From Sinorhizobium psoraleae (lineage in GTDB: Bacteria > Pseudomonadota > Alphaproteobacteria > Rhizobiales > Rhizobiaceae): a stretch of DNA of 64,000 nt. The position numbers and the translations under genes were made by a program. Location: positions 937,798 to 1,001,797 of the forward strand of contig NZ_JABEKV010000002.1 in assembly GCF_013283645.1 (NCBI RefSeq). The letters run 5' to 3'. The notes below the pieces were generated by a model, which saw only the letters and a program-made list of their open reading frames with translations, searched no databases and had not been told where the DNA came from. Of this stretch, positions 52,955 through 62,428 are shown piece after piece. The stretch's first letter is position 1. Every line of letters starts with the position of its first letter.

Positions 52955-53965
52955 ATGCCTTTGCCGCCAATTCTTTCCGGAACAACGAGACTGCCGGTGG
53001 TCGGCGCGCCGCTCTTCATCGTCTCGCATCCCCGGCTGACGATCGCGCAGTGCAAAGCCGGCGTCATCGGTTCCTTTCCCGCCCTCAATGCTCGTCCACA
53101 ATCGCAGCTGGACGAGTGGCTTGCGGAGATCACCGAGACGCTCGCCGACCACAAGGCCAAGCATCCCGACCGGCCGGCAGCGCCATTCGCGGTCAACCAG
53201 ATCGTACACAAGTCGAATGCCAGGCTCGAGCAAGACCTGATGCTCTGCGTCAAATACAAGGTGCCGATCGTCATCTCGTCGCTCGGTGCGGTGCCGGAAG
53301 TAAACGCAGCGATCCATTCCTATGGCGGCATCGTGCTCCATGACGTCATCAACAACCGCCACGCCAATTCGGCAATCCGCAAGGGTGCCGACGGCCTGAT
53401 CGCGGTGGCGGCCGGGGCCGGCGGCCATGCCGGAACGCTCTCGCCTTTCGCGCTCATCCAGGAGATCCGCGCATGGTTCGACGGACCGCTCCTGCTTTCC
53501 GGCGCAATCGCCACCGGCGGCGCCATCCTCGCCGCGCAGGCAATGGGCGCGGACATGGCCTATATCGGCTCCTCCTTCATCGCCACCGAAGAGGCGCGCG
53601 CCAGTGATGCCTACAAGCAGATGATCGTCGACAGCAGCGCCGCCGACATCGTTTATTCCAACTATTTCACCGGCATTCACGGCAACTATCTCAAGCCCTC
53701 GATCAGCGCAGCCGGCATGGATCCAGACAAGCTGCCGGAAGCGGACCCGTCGAAGATGGACTTCGGCAGCGCCGCCGAAGGCGCCAAGGCCTGGAAGGAC
53801 ATCTGGGGCTGCGGCCAAGGCATCGGCGCCGTCCGCGAGATCGGCACGGTGGCTGAGCTCGTCGACCGGCTGGAACGGGAATATGACGCGGCGCGAACCC
53901 GGCTCGGGCTCGGTGCCCGTCGCGATGTTCATGCGGCCAAGGAATTTTCAAGTTCTCGAAACTGA
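52955..53965 (+). CDS. Nitronate monooxygenase family flavoprotein
   Basis: 336 aa from the ATG at 52955 (GGAG seven bases upstream). The TIM-barrel FMN enzyme motifs are 'LPVVGAPLFIVSHPRLTIAQ', 'AVNQIVHKSNARLEQDLMLC', 'GADGLIAVAAGAGGHAGTLS', 'PLLLSGAIATGGAILAAQAM' and 'GADMAYIGSSFIATEEA'. Family members oxidise nitronates; some act on enoyl- or other acyl-CoA substrates. Sharing its operator with the acyl-CoA dehydrogenase gene suggests a role in lipid or acyl-CoA breakdown rather than nitro-compound use. Confidence 0.9.
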   Translation: MPLPPILSGTTRLPVVGAPLFIVSHPRLTIAQCKAGVIGSFPALNARPQSQLDEWLAEITETLADHKAKHPDRPAAPFAVNQIVHKSNARLEQDLMLCVKYKVPIVISSLGAVPEVNAAIHSYGGIVLHDVINNRHANSAIRKGADGLIAVAAGAGGHAGTLSPFALIQEIRAWFDGPLLLSGAIATGGAILAAQAMGADMAYIGSSFIATEEARASDAYKQMIVDSSAADIVYSNYFTGIHGNYLKPSISAAGMDPDKLPEADPSKMDFGSAAEGAKAWKDIWGCGQGIGAVREIGTVAELVDRLEREYDAARTRLGLGARRDVHAAKEFSSSRN

Positions 53966-53969
53966 TGGC

Positions 53970-53998
53970 TTGAAATCTTGGCGCTTTGCGTTTATCAG
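53970..53998 (+). promoter_or_regulatory. Possible tRNA-Thr promoter
   Basis: TTGAAA and TATCAG stand 17 bp apart, about 42 bp before the tRNA. The same stretch contains GGCGCT/AGCGCC arms (53980-54002) that could end the upstream gene. Confidence 0.4.
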
Positions 53999-54040
53999 CG
54001 CCTCACACTTCGTTCCGCGGCCATCCGCGGAACCATCAGG

Positions 54041-54116
54041 GCCGCTTTAGCTCAGTCGGTAGAGCACATCATTCGTAATGATGGGGTCACGTGTTCGAGT
54101 CACGTAAGCGGCACCA
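54041..54116 (+). tRNA. tRNA-Thr (CGT anticodon)
   Basis: 76 nt with encoded CCA. Acceptor GCCGCTT/AAGCGGC, D arm GCTC...GAGC, anticodon stem CATCA/TGATG with loop TTCGTAA giving CGT, and T arm ACGTG TTCGAGT CACGT all pair perfectly. Confidence 0.96.
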
Positions 54117-54241
54117 CTAATTCCAAATATTTAGCATGAAATGCCCTGCGTCGAGCAAGCAAGCGCGCGCCAGTTGCCGACTCGTGAGCCACACCGACGA
54201 TGATCCGACGCGGAACGGCAGGCAAGGAGCATGCCGACCGC

Positions 54242-55009
54242 TCAGGCCCAGCCGCCCTCAAGCAATGGCTTGACCGGATGGCGGGACTTGACCATGCGCA
54301 GCCGGCGGATGGTTTCCGCGTGCTTATAGTTCTCGTGCTCTGCGCCGAGATCGAGACCATATTCGGACTCGGGATTTGAACGTGCCCCGATCAGGATGAA
54401 CTCCGCGCCCTCGAAATCGAGGAGGCGAATGTCCTCGCGCGCAAAACGCCGGCCTCTGAATTCCTCCTGCAGCTTCTCCGGATAGTCGGCCTCATCCTCC
54501 TCGCGCAGCCCGGCATTGACGGGCTTGCCCTTCTCCGGATTCTTGATCGACAGCGCGTAGCTCGCCTCCGGCGCGATCCTGAAGGCCTTCTGCACCTCGC
54601 CGGGTTTTTCGGGAAGCTCAAGCGCGTAGGAGAGATGCATCTGTCCGTCTTCGAGCGTGATTGCGTACACGCCCTCCCCGGCGGGACGCGCGGCCGGCTG
54701 CCGACGCTCGCCCCGTGTGCCCGTGTCATAGCGTCGCTCGCGAAGCTCTTTCTCAATGTCCTTGGCCGAATGCCTTATCGCCTCCACAAAACCCCAGTGG
54801 CGTTCGTGCCGCTCGGCTTCGGGCAGTCGCTTTCGCCCGACAACCAGGAGCCGGACCTTCTCGCCGCCGTGCGGACGGAGCACCATCTCGAACCGTTGCA
54901 CGTCACCGATACTCGAGGGATGCTCTTCCTCCACCCGGGGTCGATACAGAAAGAAGATATCGCCCTCTTCCAGAACGACCGTTTCGCGCTCCTGCCCGGG
55001 TTCAGCCAT
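54242..55009 (-). CDS. Conserved hypothetical protein, unknown function
   Basis: 255 aa, very charged. 'ETVVLEEGDIFFLYRPRVEE' opens a compact first domain with 'RFEMVLRPHGGEKVRLLVVG' and 'RHWGFVEAIRHSAKDIEKEL'. The second has 'EGVYAITLEDGQMHLSYALE' and 'SYALSIKNPEKGKPVNAGLR', and the end 'FEGAEFILIGARSNPESEYG' leads to 'MVKSRHPVKPLLEGGWA'. The complete, well-formed frame and rhizobial codon use mark it as real. I do not recognise the family or any catalytic motif, and no membrane segment or signal peptide is present. It shares direction with the aldo/keto reductase gene 47 bp upstream. Confidence 0.75.
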   Translation of the reverse strand: MAEPGQERETVVLEEGDIFFLYRPRVEEEHPSSIGDVQRFEMVLRPHGGEKVRLLVVGRKRLPEAERHERHWGFVEAIRHSAKDIEKELRERRYDTGTRGERRQPAARPAGEGVYAITLEDGQMHLSYALELPEKPGEVQKAFRIAPEASYALSIKNPEKGKPVNAGLREEDEADYPEKLQEEFRGRRFAREDIRLLDFEGAEFILIGARSNPESEYGLDLGAEHENYKHAETIRRLRMVKSRHPVKPLLEGGWA

Positions 55010-55056
55010 CGATTGTTGCTCCTGATGCTCTGTCCTTCGCCAAGCGGACTTGATGC

Positions 55057-55860
55057 TCAGCTATAGGGAAGCGTTCCCAGCGACGAGTAGCGCTCGTTCA
55101 GGCCATCAAGGGTTTTCAGGTCGCCTTCGCCGAGATCGAAATCAAACACATCGATGTTCTCTTCCAGATGTTGCCGCTGGTTGGCTTTGGGAATGGGAAC
55201 TGTCCCGCGCTGCAGGTTCCATCGGACCAGCACTTGCGTCGGCGATTTGCCGTATTTCGCGGCAATCTTCGTGAGAGTCTCGTCCCGCAGCCGTTTGGTG
55301 CGCGTGAGGGGGCTGTATGCCTGGATGACGATCTGCTTTTCCTTCGCATAACGCAGCATGTCATCGCTGTGCCCGAACGGGCTCCACTCGATCTGATTGA
55401 CCGTTGGCACCTCGCCCGTCGCATCTATCAACGCATCCATGAGGTCAATCGAGAAGTTGCTGACGCCGATGTCTTTCGCAAGGCCGTCCTCTTTCGCCCG
55501 GATCAGGCCTCGCCACAGATCTTCCCCCGCTCCTGTTCGCGGCGGACGGTGTATGAGCATGAGATCGGCATAGTCCAGCTGCAATTCGTCGAGATTTTTG
55601 CGCGTCGCTTGATAGGCGTCGTCCACTTCCTCGACTTTCGTGACCAGGTAGAAGTCGGCGCGTTCGATGCCGCTCCTGTTGATGCCGTCTGCGATGCCGG
55701 GCTGGGTCCCGTAATCTCCGGACGTGTCGATCATTCGATAGCCCAGCTTCAAGGCAGTTGCGATCGTCTCGGCCGTGTCGTCCGTCAGTTGCCATGTGCC
55801 GAGCCCCAGAACAGGCATCCTGTTTCCGGTGTGCAGCATTATCTCAGTCTTCGGGTTCAT
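55057..55860 (-). CDS. Aldo/keto reductase
   Basis: 267 aa, a (beta/alpha)8 NADPH-dependent oxidoreductase. The catalytic tetrad is visible: Asp and Tyr in 'MIDTSGDYGTQPGIADGIN', Lys in 'YLVTKVEE' and His in 'LMLIHRPPRT'. 'IGVSNFSIDLMDAL' and 'GTVPIPKANQRQHLEENIDV' are typical cofactor contact regions. The physiological carbonyl substrate is unknown. The gene is divergent from the hydrolase-phosphoribosyltransferase pair. Confidence 0.92.
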   Translation of the reverse strand: MNPKTEIMLHTGNRMPVLGLGTWQLTDDTAETIATALKLGYRMIDTSGDYGTQPGIADGINRSGIERADFYLVTKVEEVDDAYQATRKNLDELQLDYADLMLIHRPPRTGAGEDLWRGLIRAKEDGLAKDIGVSNFSIDLMDALIDATGEVPTVNQIEWSPFGHSDDMLRYAKEKQIVIQAYSPLTRTKRLRDETLTKIAAKYGKSPTQVLVRWNLQRGTVPIPKANQRQHLEENIDVFDFDLGEGDLKTLDGLNERYSSLGTLPYS

Positions 55861-56271
55861 GATTTGCGCCTTTGTCCATCACGCGCCGCGCCGCGCTCAC
55901 ACGCCAAACACCTGCTCAGGAAAAGTGTTCCGGGCGGTCGTCTCCGGACCGGCGCGGTTCGGCAGAGGCGGCAAGCGCCAGTCAGCCGCTCATGGGACGG
56001 TTATCAGGATCGAAGTGGGGAACAATCGACCTCTGCGCGGATTGGAGCACAAGACCGCGGGCGGTTGGAAAGGCGTGGGATTCGACGACGTGCGTCAACT
56101 CCTGAGGGAGGCCGGGACGATGCCCCGAGAGCGCCGTGCGTTCAAATGAATGTACAAAGGACGCTCCAACACACGGGATGCTCCGGCAGGGGATACCGGA
56201 TCGGGGTGGTCGAACAGGATCTAGCGACGAAACGACACCAGAACGCGTGCTGCGGCTGTGAGAGTGAGCAA
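55861..56271. other. Intergenic region without a recognised gene
   Basis: About 410 bp between the divergent aldo/keto reductase and hydrolase genes. A plus-strand frame ending at 56149 codes for a basic tail ('GWKGVGFDDVRQLLREAG'), but it has no matching N-terminus, start signal or family and may be a gene remnant. Promoters for both neighbours must lie here. Confidence 0.4.
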
Positions 56272-56931
56272 ATGGCCTTCTCGACACCCGATGATGTACA
56301 ATCCGTAAGAATCGAGCCCCCGGGGATCGAGGCTTTTCTCGGCGTCCCTTCCGGCGCGAGTGGCCTCGTGATCTTTGCCCATGGCAGTGGAAGCGGGCGC
56401 TTCAGCCCTCGCAACAATCGCGTCGCGGCGGCACTGCGGGAAGCGGGGTTGGCGACACTTCTCGTTGATCTCCTGCGACCGGACGAAGAACAGGACCGGC
56501 GCAACGTCTTCGACATCGATCTCCTCGCTGATCGGCTCGTCGCCGCAAAGCGTTGGGTCTCCGAGGTTTCCGAGGCGTCGCATCTGCCGGTCGGCTACTT
56601 CGGCGCGAGCACGGGGGCCGGCGCGGCGCTGCAGGCAGCTTACGCCGAGCCGGACGTAGGCGCGGTCGTATCACGCGGTGGCCGCCCCGATCTTGCCATG
56701 CAGGTTCTGCCGGAGGTTCGCGCCCCCACCCTCCTCCTCGTCGGAAGCCTCGACGGGCCGGTGATCGACATGAACGAACGCGCCTTCGACGCGCTCGCCT
56801 GCGAGAAGCGGCTCATCATCATCGATGGCGCGGGCCATCTGTTCGAGGAGCCCGGCACGATGGATCAGGTGATCCGGCATGCGACAGACTGGTTCCTGAT
56901 CCATCTCGGCAGCACTCCAGGAAGGACATGA
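56272..56931 (+). CDS. Dienelactone hydrolase-like alpha/beta hydrolase
   Basis: 219 aa from the ATG at 56272; the frame extends far upstream, but only through non-coding sequence. Alpha/beta hydrolase features: 'GLVIFAHGSGSGRFSPRNNR', nucleophile elbow 'GYFGASTGAGAALQAA', acid in 'LLLVGSLDGPVIDMNERAF' and His in 'IIDGAGHLFEEPG'. It lies 4 bp before a phosphoribosyltransferase gene. Hydrolase and phosphoribosyltransferase genes of these types are commonly paired or fused in bacteria, with unknown joint function. Confidence 0.88.
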   Translation: MAFSTPDDVQSVRIEPPGIEAFLGVPSGASGLVIFAHGSGSGRFSPRNNRVAAALREAGLATLLVDLLRPDEEQDRRNVFDIDLLADRLVAAKRWVSEVSEASHLPVGYFGASTGAGAALQAAYAEPDVGAVVSRGGRPDLAMQVLPEVRAPTLLLVGSLDGPVIDMNERAFDALACEKRLIIIDGAGHLFEEPGTMDQVIRHATDWFLIHLGSTPGRT

Positions 56932-56935
56932 GATC

Positions 56936-57601
56936 ATGGATTATCCCCCGCGGAAATTTGTAGATCGCCGGGATGCGGGACGGCAACTCGCGGACGTTCT
57001 GGCGAAACATGCCCAGTCGGAGCCGTTGATCCTGGCATTGCCGCGCGGCGGCGTGCCCGTGGCTTTCGAGATAGCCAAGGCCTTGCACGCACCGCTCGAA
57101 TTGGTTCTGGTGCGCAAAATCGGCGCGCCTGGACATTCCGAATACGGCATCGGCGCTGTGGTGGACGGCAATGATCCGCAATTCGTCTACAACGAGGAGG
57201 CGATGCGCATCGTCAATCCTTCGGCTGCCTACATCGAGGCCGAAAGCCGCCGCCAACTCGCCGAGATCGAGCGGCGGCGCGAGATCTATCAAGGAAATCG
57301 ACCTCCGACACCAACCGAGGGCCGCACGGTGATCGTCGTGGACGATGGCGTCGCGACCGGCGGCACTGTCAAGGTCGCATTGAAGGCGTTGCGCAAAGCG
57401 GGAACCGGCAAGATCATTCTTGCTGTTCCGGTCGCAGCCGGCGAGGCCCTCGAGCAACTCGAAGCGGAGGCCGACGAAGTCATCTGTCTGCAAACACCGG
57501 ATCCGTTCCGGGCTGTCGGCATCCACTATATCGACTTCGACCAGACATCGGACGAAGAGGTCGTTCGGCTGCTCGAAGAGGCTCGCGAAGGCGAGGCTTG
57601 A
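56936..57601 (+). CDS. Phosphoribosyltransferase family protein
   Basis: 221 aa. The PRPP-binding loop is 'TVIVVDDGVATGGTVKVALK', near residue 130, and the substrate-side blocks are 'PLILALPRGGVPVAFEIAKA' and 'LVLVRKIGAPGHSEYGIGAV'. This is the long type I group usually found with a dienelactone hydrolase-like protein, as here 4 bp upstream. No purine or pyrimidine base can be assigned. Confidence 0.9.
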   Translation: MDYPPRKFVDRRDAGRQLADVLAKHAQSEPLILALPRGGVPVAFEIAKALHAPLELVLVRKIGAPGHSEYGIGAVVDGNDPQFVYNEEAMRIVNPSAAYIEAESRRQLAEIERRREIYQGNRPPTPTEGRTVIVVDDGVATGGTVKVALKALRKAGTGKIILAVPVAAGEALEQLEAEADEVICLQTPDPFRAVGIHYIDFDQTSDEEVVRLLEEAREGEA

Positions 57602-57785
57602 GCAACTAGTAACGGCCGATCGTCACGCCCGCGCCGAAGGCGTCATCGCTGCGGCCCCTCAGCCCTTGGCGACGCCCGCCGGGCGCTCCGGCAACGCACT
57701 GCGTAGACGAGGGACGAGGGCGACTGTCGGTATTTCGCTCGGCTGATTGTCGATCGTTCGTCTGAGTCGCGACCTGCGGCAACGG

Positions 57786-58964
57786 TCACTTCACCGACAC
57801 ATCGCCCCGCGAGATTTGGTTGACGGCCGGCGGCTCGGGCTGCGTGGTCACTTCGTGCAGCCATTCCCGCCAGATGGCGACGAGGAGCGCCATGAGCACG
57901 GGGCCGACGAACAGACCGAGGAAGCCCATTGTCTTCACGCCGCCGATCAGACCGAAGAAGGTAGGCAGGAAAGGCAACTTGATCGGTCCGCCGACGAGTT
58001 TCGGCCTGAGCGTCTTGTCGACGATGAACAGCTCTGTCGTGCCCCAGGTAAAGAGCGCGACCCCCTGCACCGGCGAGCCGCTCGCCACGAGATAGATCGA
58101 CACCAGCGTGAAGCAGAGGGGTGCGCCGCCGGGCACCATTGCCATGATGCCGGTAATGATACCGAGCGTCACCGGCGACGGGACACCGGCCAGCCAGTAA
58201 GCGACGCCGAGAACGATGCCTTCGCCGATTGCAATGATGCCCATGCCGGTCACCGTCGAACTGATCGTCAGCGGCACCACTCGGGACAGACGCTCCCAGC
58301 GCATCGGAAAAATCCGCTCGCCGAGATGGTCGAGCTGCTTCGAAAAGGACTGGCCGTCGCGATAGACGAAGAACAGCGTGATCAGCATGAAGAGCAGCGT
58401 CAGGAAGGATTGGAAGGCGGACGCGCCGATCACGAGCACGCCGCGATAGATATTGCCGATGTTGGAGCCGCTGACGAGCTGCACCAGTTCGCCCAGGGCA
58501 CCCGGATGGCCGACATATTTGACCCATTGCTCTCCGAGCCAACTGCCGGCCGCCGGTATGGTCGTCAGCCAGGCGGGAACCGGCGCCCCGTTGGCATTGG
58601 TTTCGACCGCCCAGACGAGCCAATCGCGCACTTCGTCCACCGCATAGACCGCGGTGATCGAAATCGGCACCACGATGAAGGCGACCACGGCGACGATGGC
58701 GATCGTTGCCGCCAGCGTGCGGTTGCCGTCGACCGCCTGGAGCAGCCGACGGTAAATCGGCCAGCTCGCGAAGCCTATGACGACGGCGGCGAGCACCGGC
58801 ACCACGAAGCCATGGAAGAAATAGACGCCTGCCAACAGTACGAGGACGAGCAGCCAGCGGGCAGCCGAGATCGGCAGGACAAGGGCAGAGCGTGAATGGG
58901 CCGGCTGCCCGAAGAGCCTCGGCTCCGCGGGAAGGTTTTCTCGCTCACGATTGCCCAATTGCAC
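57786..58964 (-). CDS. AI-2E family transporter (PerM/YdiK-like)
   Basis: 392 aa with about eight membrane helices. Typical blocks are 'FHGFVVPVLAAVVIGFASWP', 'TLLFMLITLFFVYRDGQSFS', 'GEGIVLGVAYWLAGVPSPVT', 'GIITGIMAMVPGGAPLCFTL' and 'LPTFFGLIGGVKTMGFLGLF'. Members export AI-2 or other small molecules or act as sodium/proton antiporters; the function here is unproven. A 34-residue polar N-terminal extension precedes the first helix. Confidence 0.9.
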   Translation of the reverse strand: MQLGNRERENLPAEPRLFGQPAHSRSALVLPISAARWLLVLVLLAGVYFFHGFVVPVLAAVVIGFASWPIYRRLLQAVDGNRTLAATIAIVAVVAFIVVPISITAVYAVDEVRDWLVWAVETNANGAPVPAWLTTIPAAGSWLGEQWVKYVGHPGALGELVQLVSGSNIGNIYRGVLVIGASAFQSFLTLLFMLITLFFVYRDGQSFSKQLDHLGERIFPMRWERLSRVVPLTISSTVTGMGIIAIGEGIVLGVAYWLAGVPSPVTLGIITGIMAMVPGGAPLCFTLVSIYLVASGSPVQGVALFTWGTTELFIVDKTLRPKLVGGPIKLPFLPTFFGLIGGVKTMGFLGLFVGPVLMALLVAIWREWLHEVTTQPEPPAVNQISRGDVSVK

Positions 58965-59144
58965 CTGTCATCCTCCGTCTTTTAGAAACCTTACATGAAA
59001 CCCCGGACCTTGCCAGCCCATCTGCTGCGTCGACACTCAGTTTCCGATGGATAGGGGATGGTCGCGGACGTTAGCGGCGGGACATGACAGAAAAATTTAG
59101 GCGTACTCAAGATCGTCGCGCGAAAATTCGGTCTCTTCGTAAAC

Positions 59145-60347
59145 TTATGCTGCCTGCCGCCCTCTGCGGTCGACAAGAACCGAGACGAAGGAGATGGCAA
59201 AACCGGCAAGACCGAGAACAGCACCGACCAGCCCCGTCGAGGTCCAGCCGTAGCCTGCTGCGATCGATACACCGCCGAGCCAGGCGCCGAGCGCGTTTGC
59301 GAGGTTGAAGGCGGAGTGGCTGAGGGCTGCGGCCAGCGTCTGCGCCTTGCCCGCCACGTCCAGCAGACGCGTCTGCACGCCGGGCACGACGGCGAAACCG
59401 CCGCCGATGAACAGCACGTTGACGATCGCCATCCACTGGTTCGTCATGGTGAAATAGAACAGGATGTAGGCGAAGATGTTGAAGGCGATCGCAATGCCGA
59501 TCGCCGGCAGCAACGACCAGTCGGCGAGCCGCGAGCCGACGATGTTGCCGAGTATCATGCCAGCCCCGAATACGGACAGCATGATCGGCACATTCGCAAG
59601 GGAGACGCCTGCGACTTCCGTCAGCGCCGGCGTGATGTAGCTGAAGACCGCGAACATGCCGCCGCAGCCGACGGCGCAAATGCCGAGCAGCAGCCAGACC
59701 TGCAACCTTCCGAGCGCGCCGAGTTCCCGAAGCGGCGTTGCCTGAGGGTCACCCCTGTCCCGCGGCACGTGGAGCCAGCTCAGGACCATGGTCAGCAGGC
59801 TGATGCCGCCGACGAGGGCAAAGGCGGTCCTCCAGCCAAGCGCCTGGCCAAACCACGCGGCGAGCGGTGTGCCGAAAAGCGTGGCGATCGTCAGCCCCAT
59901 CATCACCCGGCCGATCGCCCGCGCCCGCTGGTTGGGCGCGGCGAGGCCGGCAGCGACGAGCGCCGCAACACCGAAATAGGCGCCGTGGGGCAGCCCGACG
60001 AGGAACCGCGCCGCGATCAGCGTGTGGAAATCCGGGGCCGCGGCGCTTGCAAAATTGCCAAGAGCGAACAGTGCCATCAGGACGAGAAGAACGTGAAAGC
60101 GGGCGAAGCGGGCGCCAAGAACGGCAATCAACGGCGCACCGACCACCACACCCAACGCATAGGCGCTGATCACGGCGCCGGCTTCCGGTACCGAAACGAC
60201 GACATCTTCGGCGACCTGAGGCAGCAGACCCATGATCGCAAATTCGCCGGTGCCGATACCGAACCCGCCTACTGCGAGCGCGATTTCTGCCGCCGACACC
60301 CTGCTGCGTGGCATGACAGCTGTGGAGGGGAGGACGTCGTCGGACAT
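59145..60347 (-). CDS. MFS transporter (AraJ/DHA1 type)
   Basis: 400 aa from the ATG at 60347 (AAGG seven bases upstream); the frame continues upstream without transporter sequence. Twelve helices and the DHA1 motifs 'GGFGIGTGEFAIMGLLPQVA', 'ISAYALGVVVGAPLIAVLGA', 'ARFLVGLPHGAYFGVAALVA', 'GLTIATLFGTPLAAWFGQAL' and 'VPGVQTRLLDVAGKAQTLAA' place it with sugar/drug exporters of the AraJ branch. It is divergent from fadD with 347 bp between. Confidence 0.9.
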   Translation of the reverse strand: MSDDVLPSTAVMPRSRVSAAEIALAVGGFGIGTGEFAIMGLLPQVAEDVVVSVPEAGAVISAYALGVVVGAPLIAVLGARFARFHVLLVLMALFALGNFASAAAPDFHTLIAARFLVGLPHGAYFGVAALVAAGLAAPNQRARAIGRVMMGLTIATLFGTPLAAWFGQALGWRTAFALVGGISLLTMVLSWLHVPRDRGDPQATPLRELGALGRLQVWLLLGICAVGCGGMFAVFSYITPALTEVAGVSLANVPIMLSVFGAGMILGNIVGSRLADWSLLPAIGIAIAFNIFAYILFYFTMTNQWMAIVNVLFIGGGFAVVPGVQTRLLDVAGKAQTLAAALSHSAFNLANALGAWLGGVSIAAGYGWTSTGLVGAVLGLAGFAISFVSVLVDRRGRQAA

Positions 60348-60694
60348 GGAACAGCCTTGCTGCGGCACTTCAACCGCTGCTCGAAAATCGATATCTGGAA
60401 ATGCCGCGAACGGCGTCGGCACCGACGATGCCGCAGGGAGGTTTATTGCGGTGCAATATAAATTGTTTGCCAGCTGCCGCAAGGATTTATGCTGCGGCGC
60501 ATATCAAAATCTCGTGCGTTCTGCCGGTGCATCAAGTCGCCGCCATTGTTGACGTTTACGTCAAAGTCATATAAGCGGATTCACGGCTTGAAGAGACGCT
60601 GTAAAAGCTTCATCTTCGACGGAGAGGAAGGTCGGGAGGGATTTTTCTTCGCCGTGAGCACGGCCGGTCACTGGCGACCAGAGGGAGAGAGATC
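60348..60694. other. Divergent promoter region between the MFS gene and fadD
   Basis: About 350 bp, AT-rich near 60440-60510. It contains the operator at 60549-60564. No gene is recognised. Confidence 0.5.
60549..60564. promoter_or_regulatory. Half-matching operator upstream of fadD
   Basis: TTGACGTTTACGTCAA: a perfect 6-bp-arm palindrome sharing TTGACGTTTACG with the 24-bp sites at 21801 and 52909, 130 bp before the fadD start. Confidence 0.6.
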
Positions 60695-62395
60695 ATGGCG
60701 GAAGCAAGCGCGCAGCAGGCGGGTTCCAATACAGGGAAAATCTGGCTCAAGTCCTATCCGCCAGGCGTGCCGGCCGAAATCGGCCCGTTGCCCTACCGCT
60801 CGATCGGCGAGTTCTTCGATCATGCGGTGGCGCAATATTCCTGGCGCCCGGCCTTCACCTGCATGGGCAAGTCGCTCACCTTCGCCGCTCTCAACACGCA
60901 TTCGGCCGCGATCGGCGCGTGGCTGCAATCGCTCGGCCTGGCCAAGGGTGATCGCGTCGCAGTGATGCTACCGAACATCCTGCAGAATCCGGTCATCGTC
61001 TACGGCATCCTTCGTGCAGGCCTGACGGTGGTCAACGTCAATCCGCTTTATACGCCGCGCGAGCTCGAGCACCAGCTCGTCGATGCCGGCGCCAAGGCGA
61101 TCTTCGTGCTCGAGAACTTCGCCCACACAGTCGAGCAGGTCGTCGCCCGTACGGCCGTCAAACATGTGGTGGTCGCCAGCATGGGCGACATGCTCGGCGT
61201 CAAGGGAGCAATCGTCAATCTCGTCGTGCGGCGCGTCAAGAAACTCGTGCCCGACTGGTCGATTCCGGGACATATCTCCTTCAAGACCGCACTTGCCAAG
61301 GGTGCGAAACTGAGCCTCACGAAACCCCATCTGGCGCCGTCCGATGTGGCCTTCCTGCAATATACCGGCGGCACCACCGGCGTCTCCAAGGGCGCCACCC
61401 TCACCCATTCCAACCTTTTGTCCAACATGGCGCAGATGGAGCTGTGGCTGGAAACCGCCTTCCGGCGCAAGGCGCGCCCGGAAAACCTCACCTTCATGTG
61501 CGCGCTGCCGCTCTATCATATCTTCGCGCTGACGGTGAATTCGCTGATGGGCCTCTCGACGGGCGGCAACAACATTCTCATCCCCAACCCGCGCGACATT
61601 CCCGCCTTCGTCAAGGAACTCGGCAAGTACCGGACGAACATCTTCCCCGGCCTTAACACGCTGTTCAACGCGCTGATGAACAACGCCGAATTCAAGAAGC
61701 TCGACTTTTCGTCGCTGGTGCTGACCTTTGGTGGCGGCATGGCCGTGCAGCGGCCGGTCGCCGAGCGTTGGCTGGCGATGACCGGCTGCCCGATCCATGA
61801 AGGCTACGGGCTTTCCGAGACCTCCCCGGTCGCCACCGCCAACCGGCTCGATACAGGCGATTTCACCGGCACGATCGGCATGCCGCTCCCCTCCACCGAG
61901 GTCGAGATTCGGGACGAGGACGGCAACACGCTGCCCGTCGGCGACATCGGCGAAATCTGCATCCGTGGCCCGCAGGTCATGGCCGGCTACTGGCAACGGC
62001 CGGACGAGACGGCGAGAGCGATCTCGCCGGACGGCTTTTTCCGCACCGGCGACATCGGTTTCATGAACTCCGAGGGGCTGACGAAAATCGTCGACCGCAA
62101 GAAGGACATGATTCTCGTTTCCGGCTTCAACGTCTTCCCGAACGAGATCGAGGAAGTCGCGATAACCCACCCGGGCATCCTCGAATGTGCCGCCATCGGC
62201 ATCCCCGATCCGCATTCGGGCGAGGCCGTGAAGCTCTTCGTCGTACGGAAGGATCCCGATCTCACCGAGGCGGAGGTCAAGCGCCACTGCGCCGCCAACC
62301 TCACCAACTATAAGCGGCCGAGACACGTGGAATTTCGCACCGAGTTGCCGAAGTCGAATGTCGGCAAGATCCTGCGCAAGGATTTGCGCGGGTAG
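60695..62395 (+). CDS. fadD: Long-chain fatty acid--CoA ligase
   Basis: 566 aa (GGGAG upstream of the ATG). An adenylate-forming enzyme that activates fatty acids for beta-oxidation. Motifs: '[20 protein letters not shown]' near residue 221, '[20 protein letters not shown]', 'GWFRTGDIG'-equivalent '[20 protein letters not shown]', '[20 protein letters not shown]' (fatty acyl-CoA synthetase signature) and catalytic Lys in '[15 protein letters not shown]'. The operator upstream ties it to the acyl-CoA dehydrogenase cluster 34 kb away. Confidence 0.95.
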   Translation: MAEASAQQAGSNTGKIWLKSYPPGVPAEIGPLPYRSIGEFFDHAVAQYSWRPAFTCMGKSLTFAALNTHSAAIGAWLQSLGLAKGDRVAVMLPNILQNPVIVYGILRAGLTVVNVNPLYTPRELEHQLVDAGAKAIFVLENFAHTVEQVVARTAVKHVVVASMGDMLGVKGAIVNLVVRRVKKLVPDWSIPGHISFKTALAKGAKLSLTKPHLAPSDVAFLQYTGGTTGVSKGATLTHSNLLSNMAQMELWLETAFRRKARPENLTFMCALPLYHIFALTVNSLMGLSTGGNNILIPNPRDIPAFVKELGKYRTNIFPGLNTLFNALMNNAEFKKLDFSSLVLTFGGGMAVQRPVAERWLAMTGCPIHEGYGLSETSPVATANRLDTGDFTGTIGMPLPSTEVEIRDEDGNTLPVGDIGEICIRGPQVMAGYWQRPDETARAISPDGFFRTGDIGFMNSEGLTKIVDRKKDMILVSGFNVFPNEIEEVAITHPGILECAAIGIPDPHSGEAVKLFVVRKDPDLTEAEVKRHCAANLTNYKRPRHVEFRTELPKSNVGKILRKDLRG

Positions 62396-62428
62396 CAGCA
62401 GCGTCGGCCCTGATTGCTCCTCATCCTA

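Noticed and set aside
55775-56149. Possible small gene in the plus strand before the hydrolase gene
   Set aside because: No ribosome binding site, no family match, and it overlaps the 5' end of the reductase gene on the other strand.
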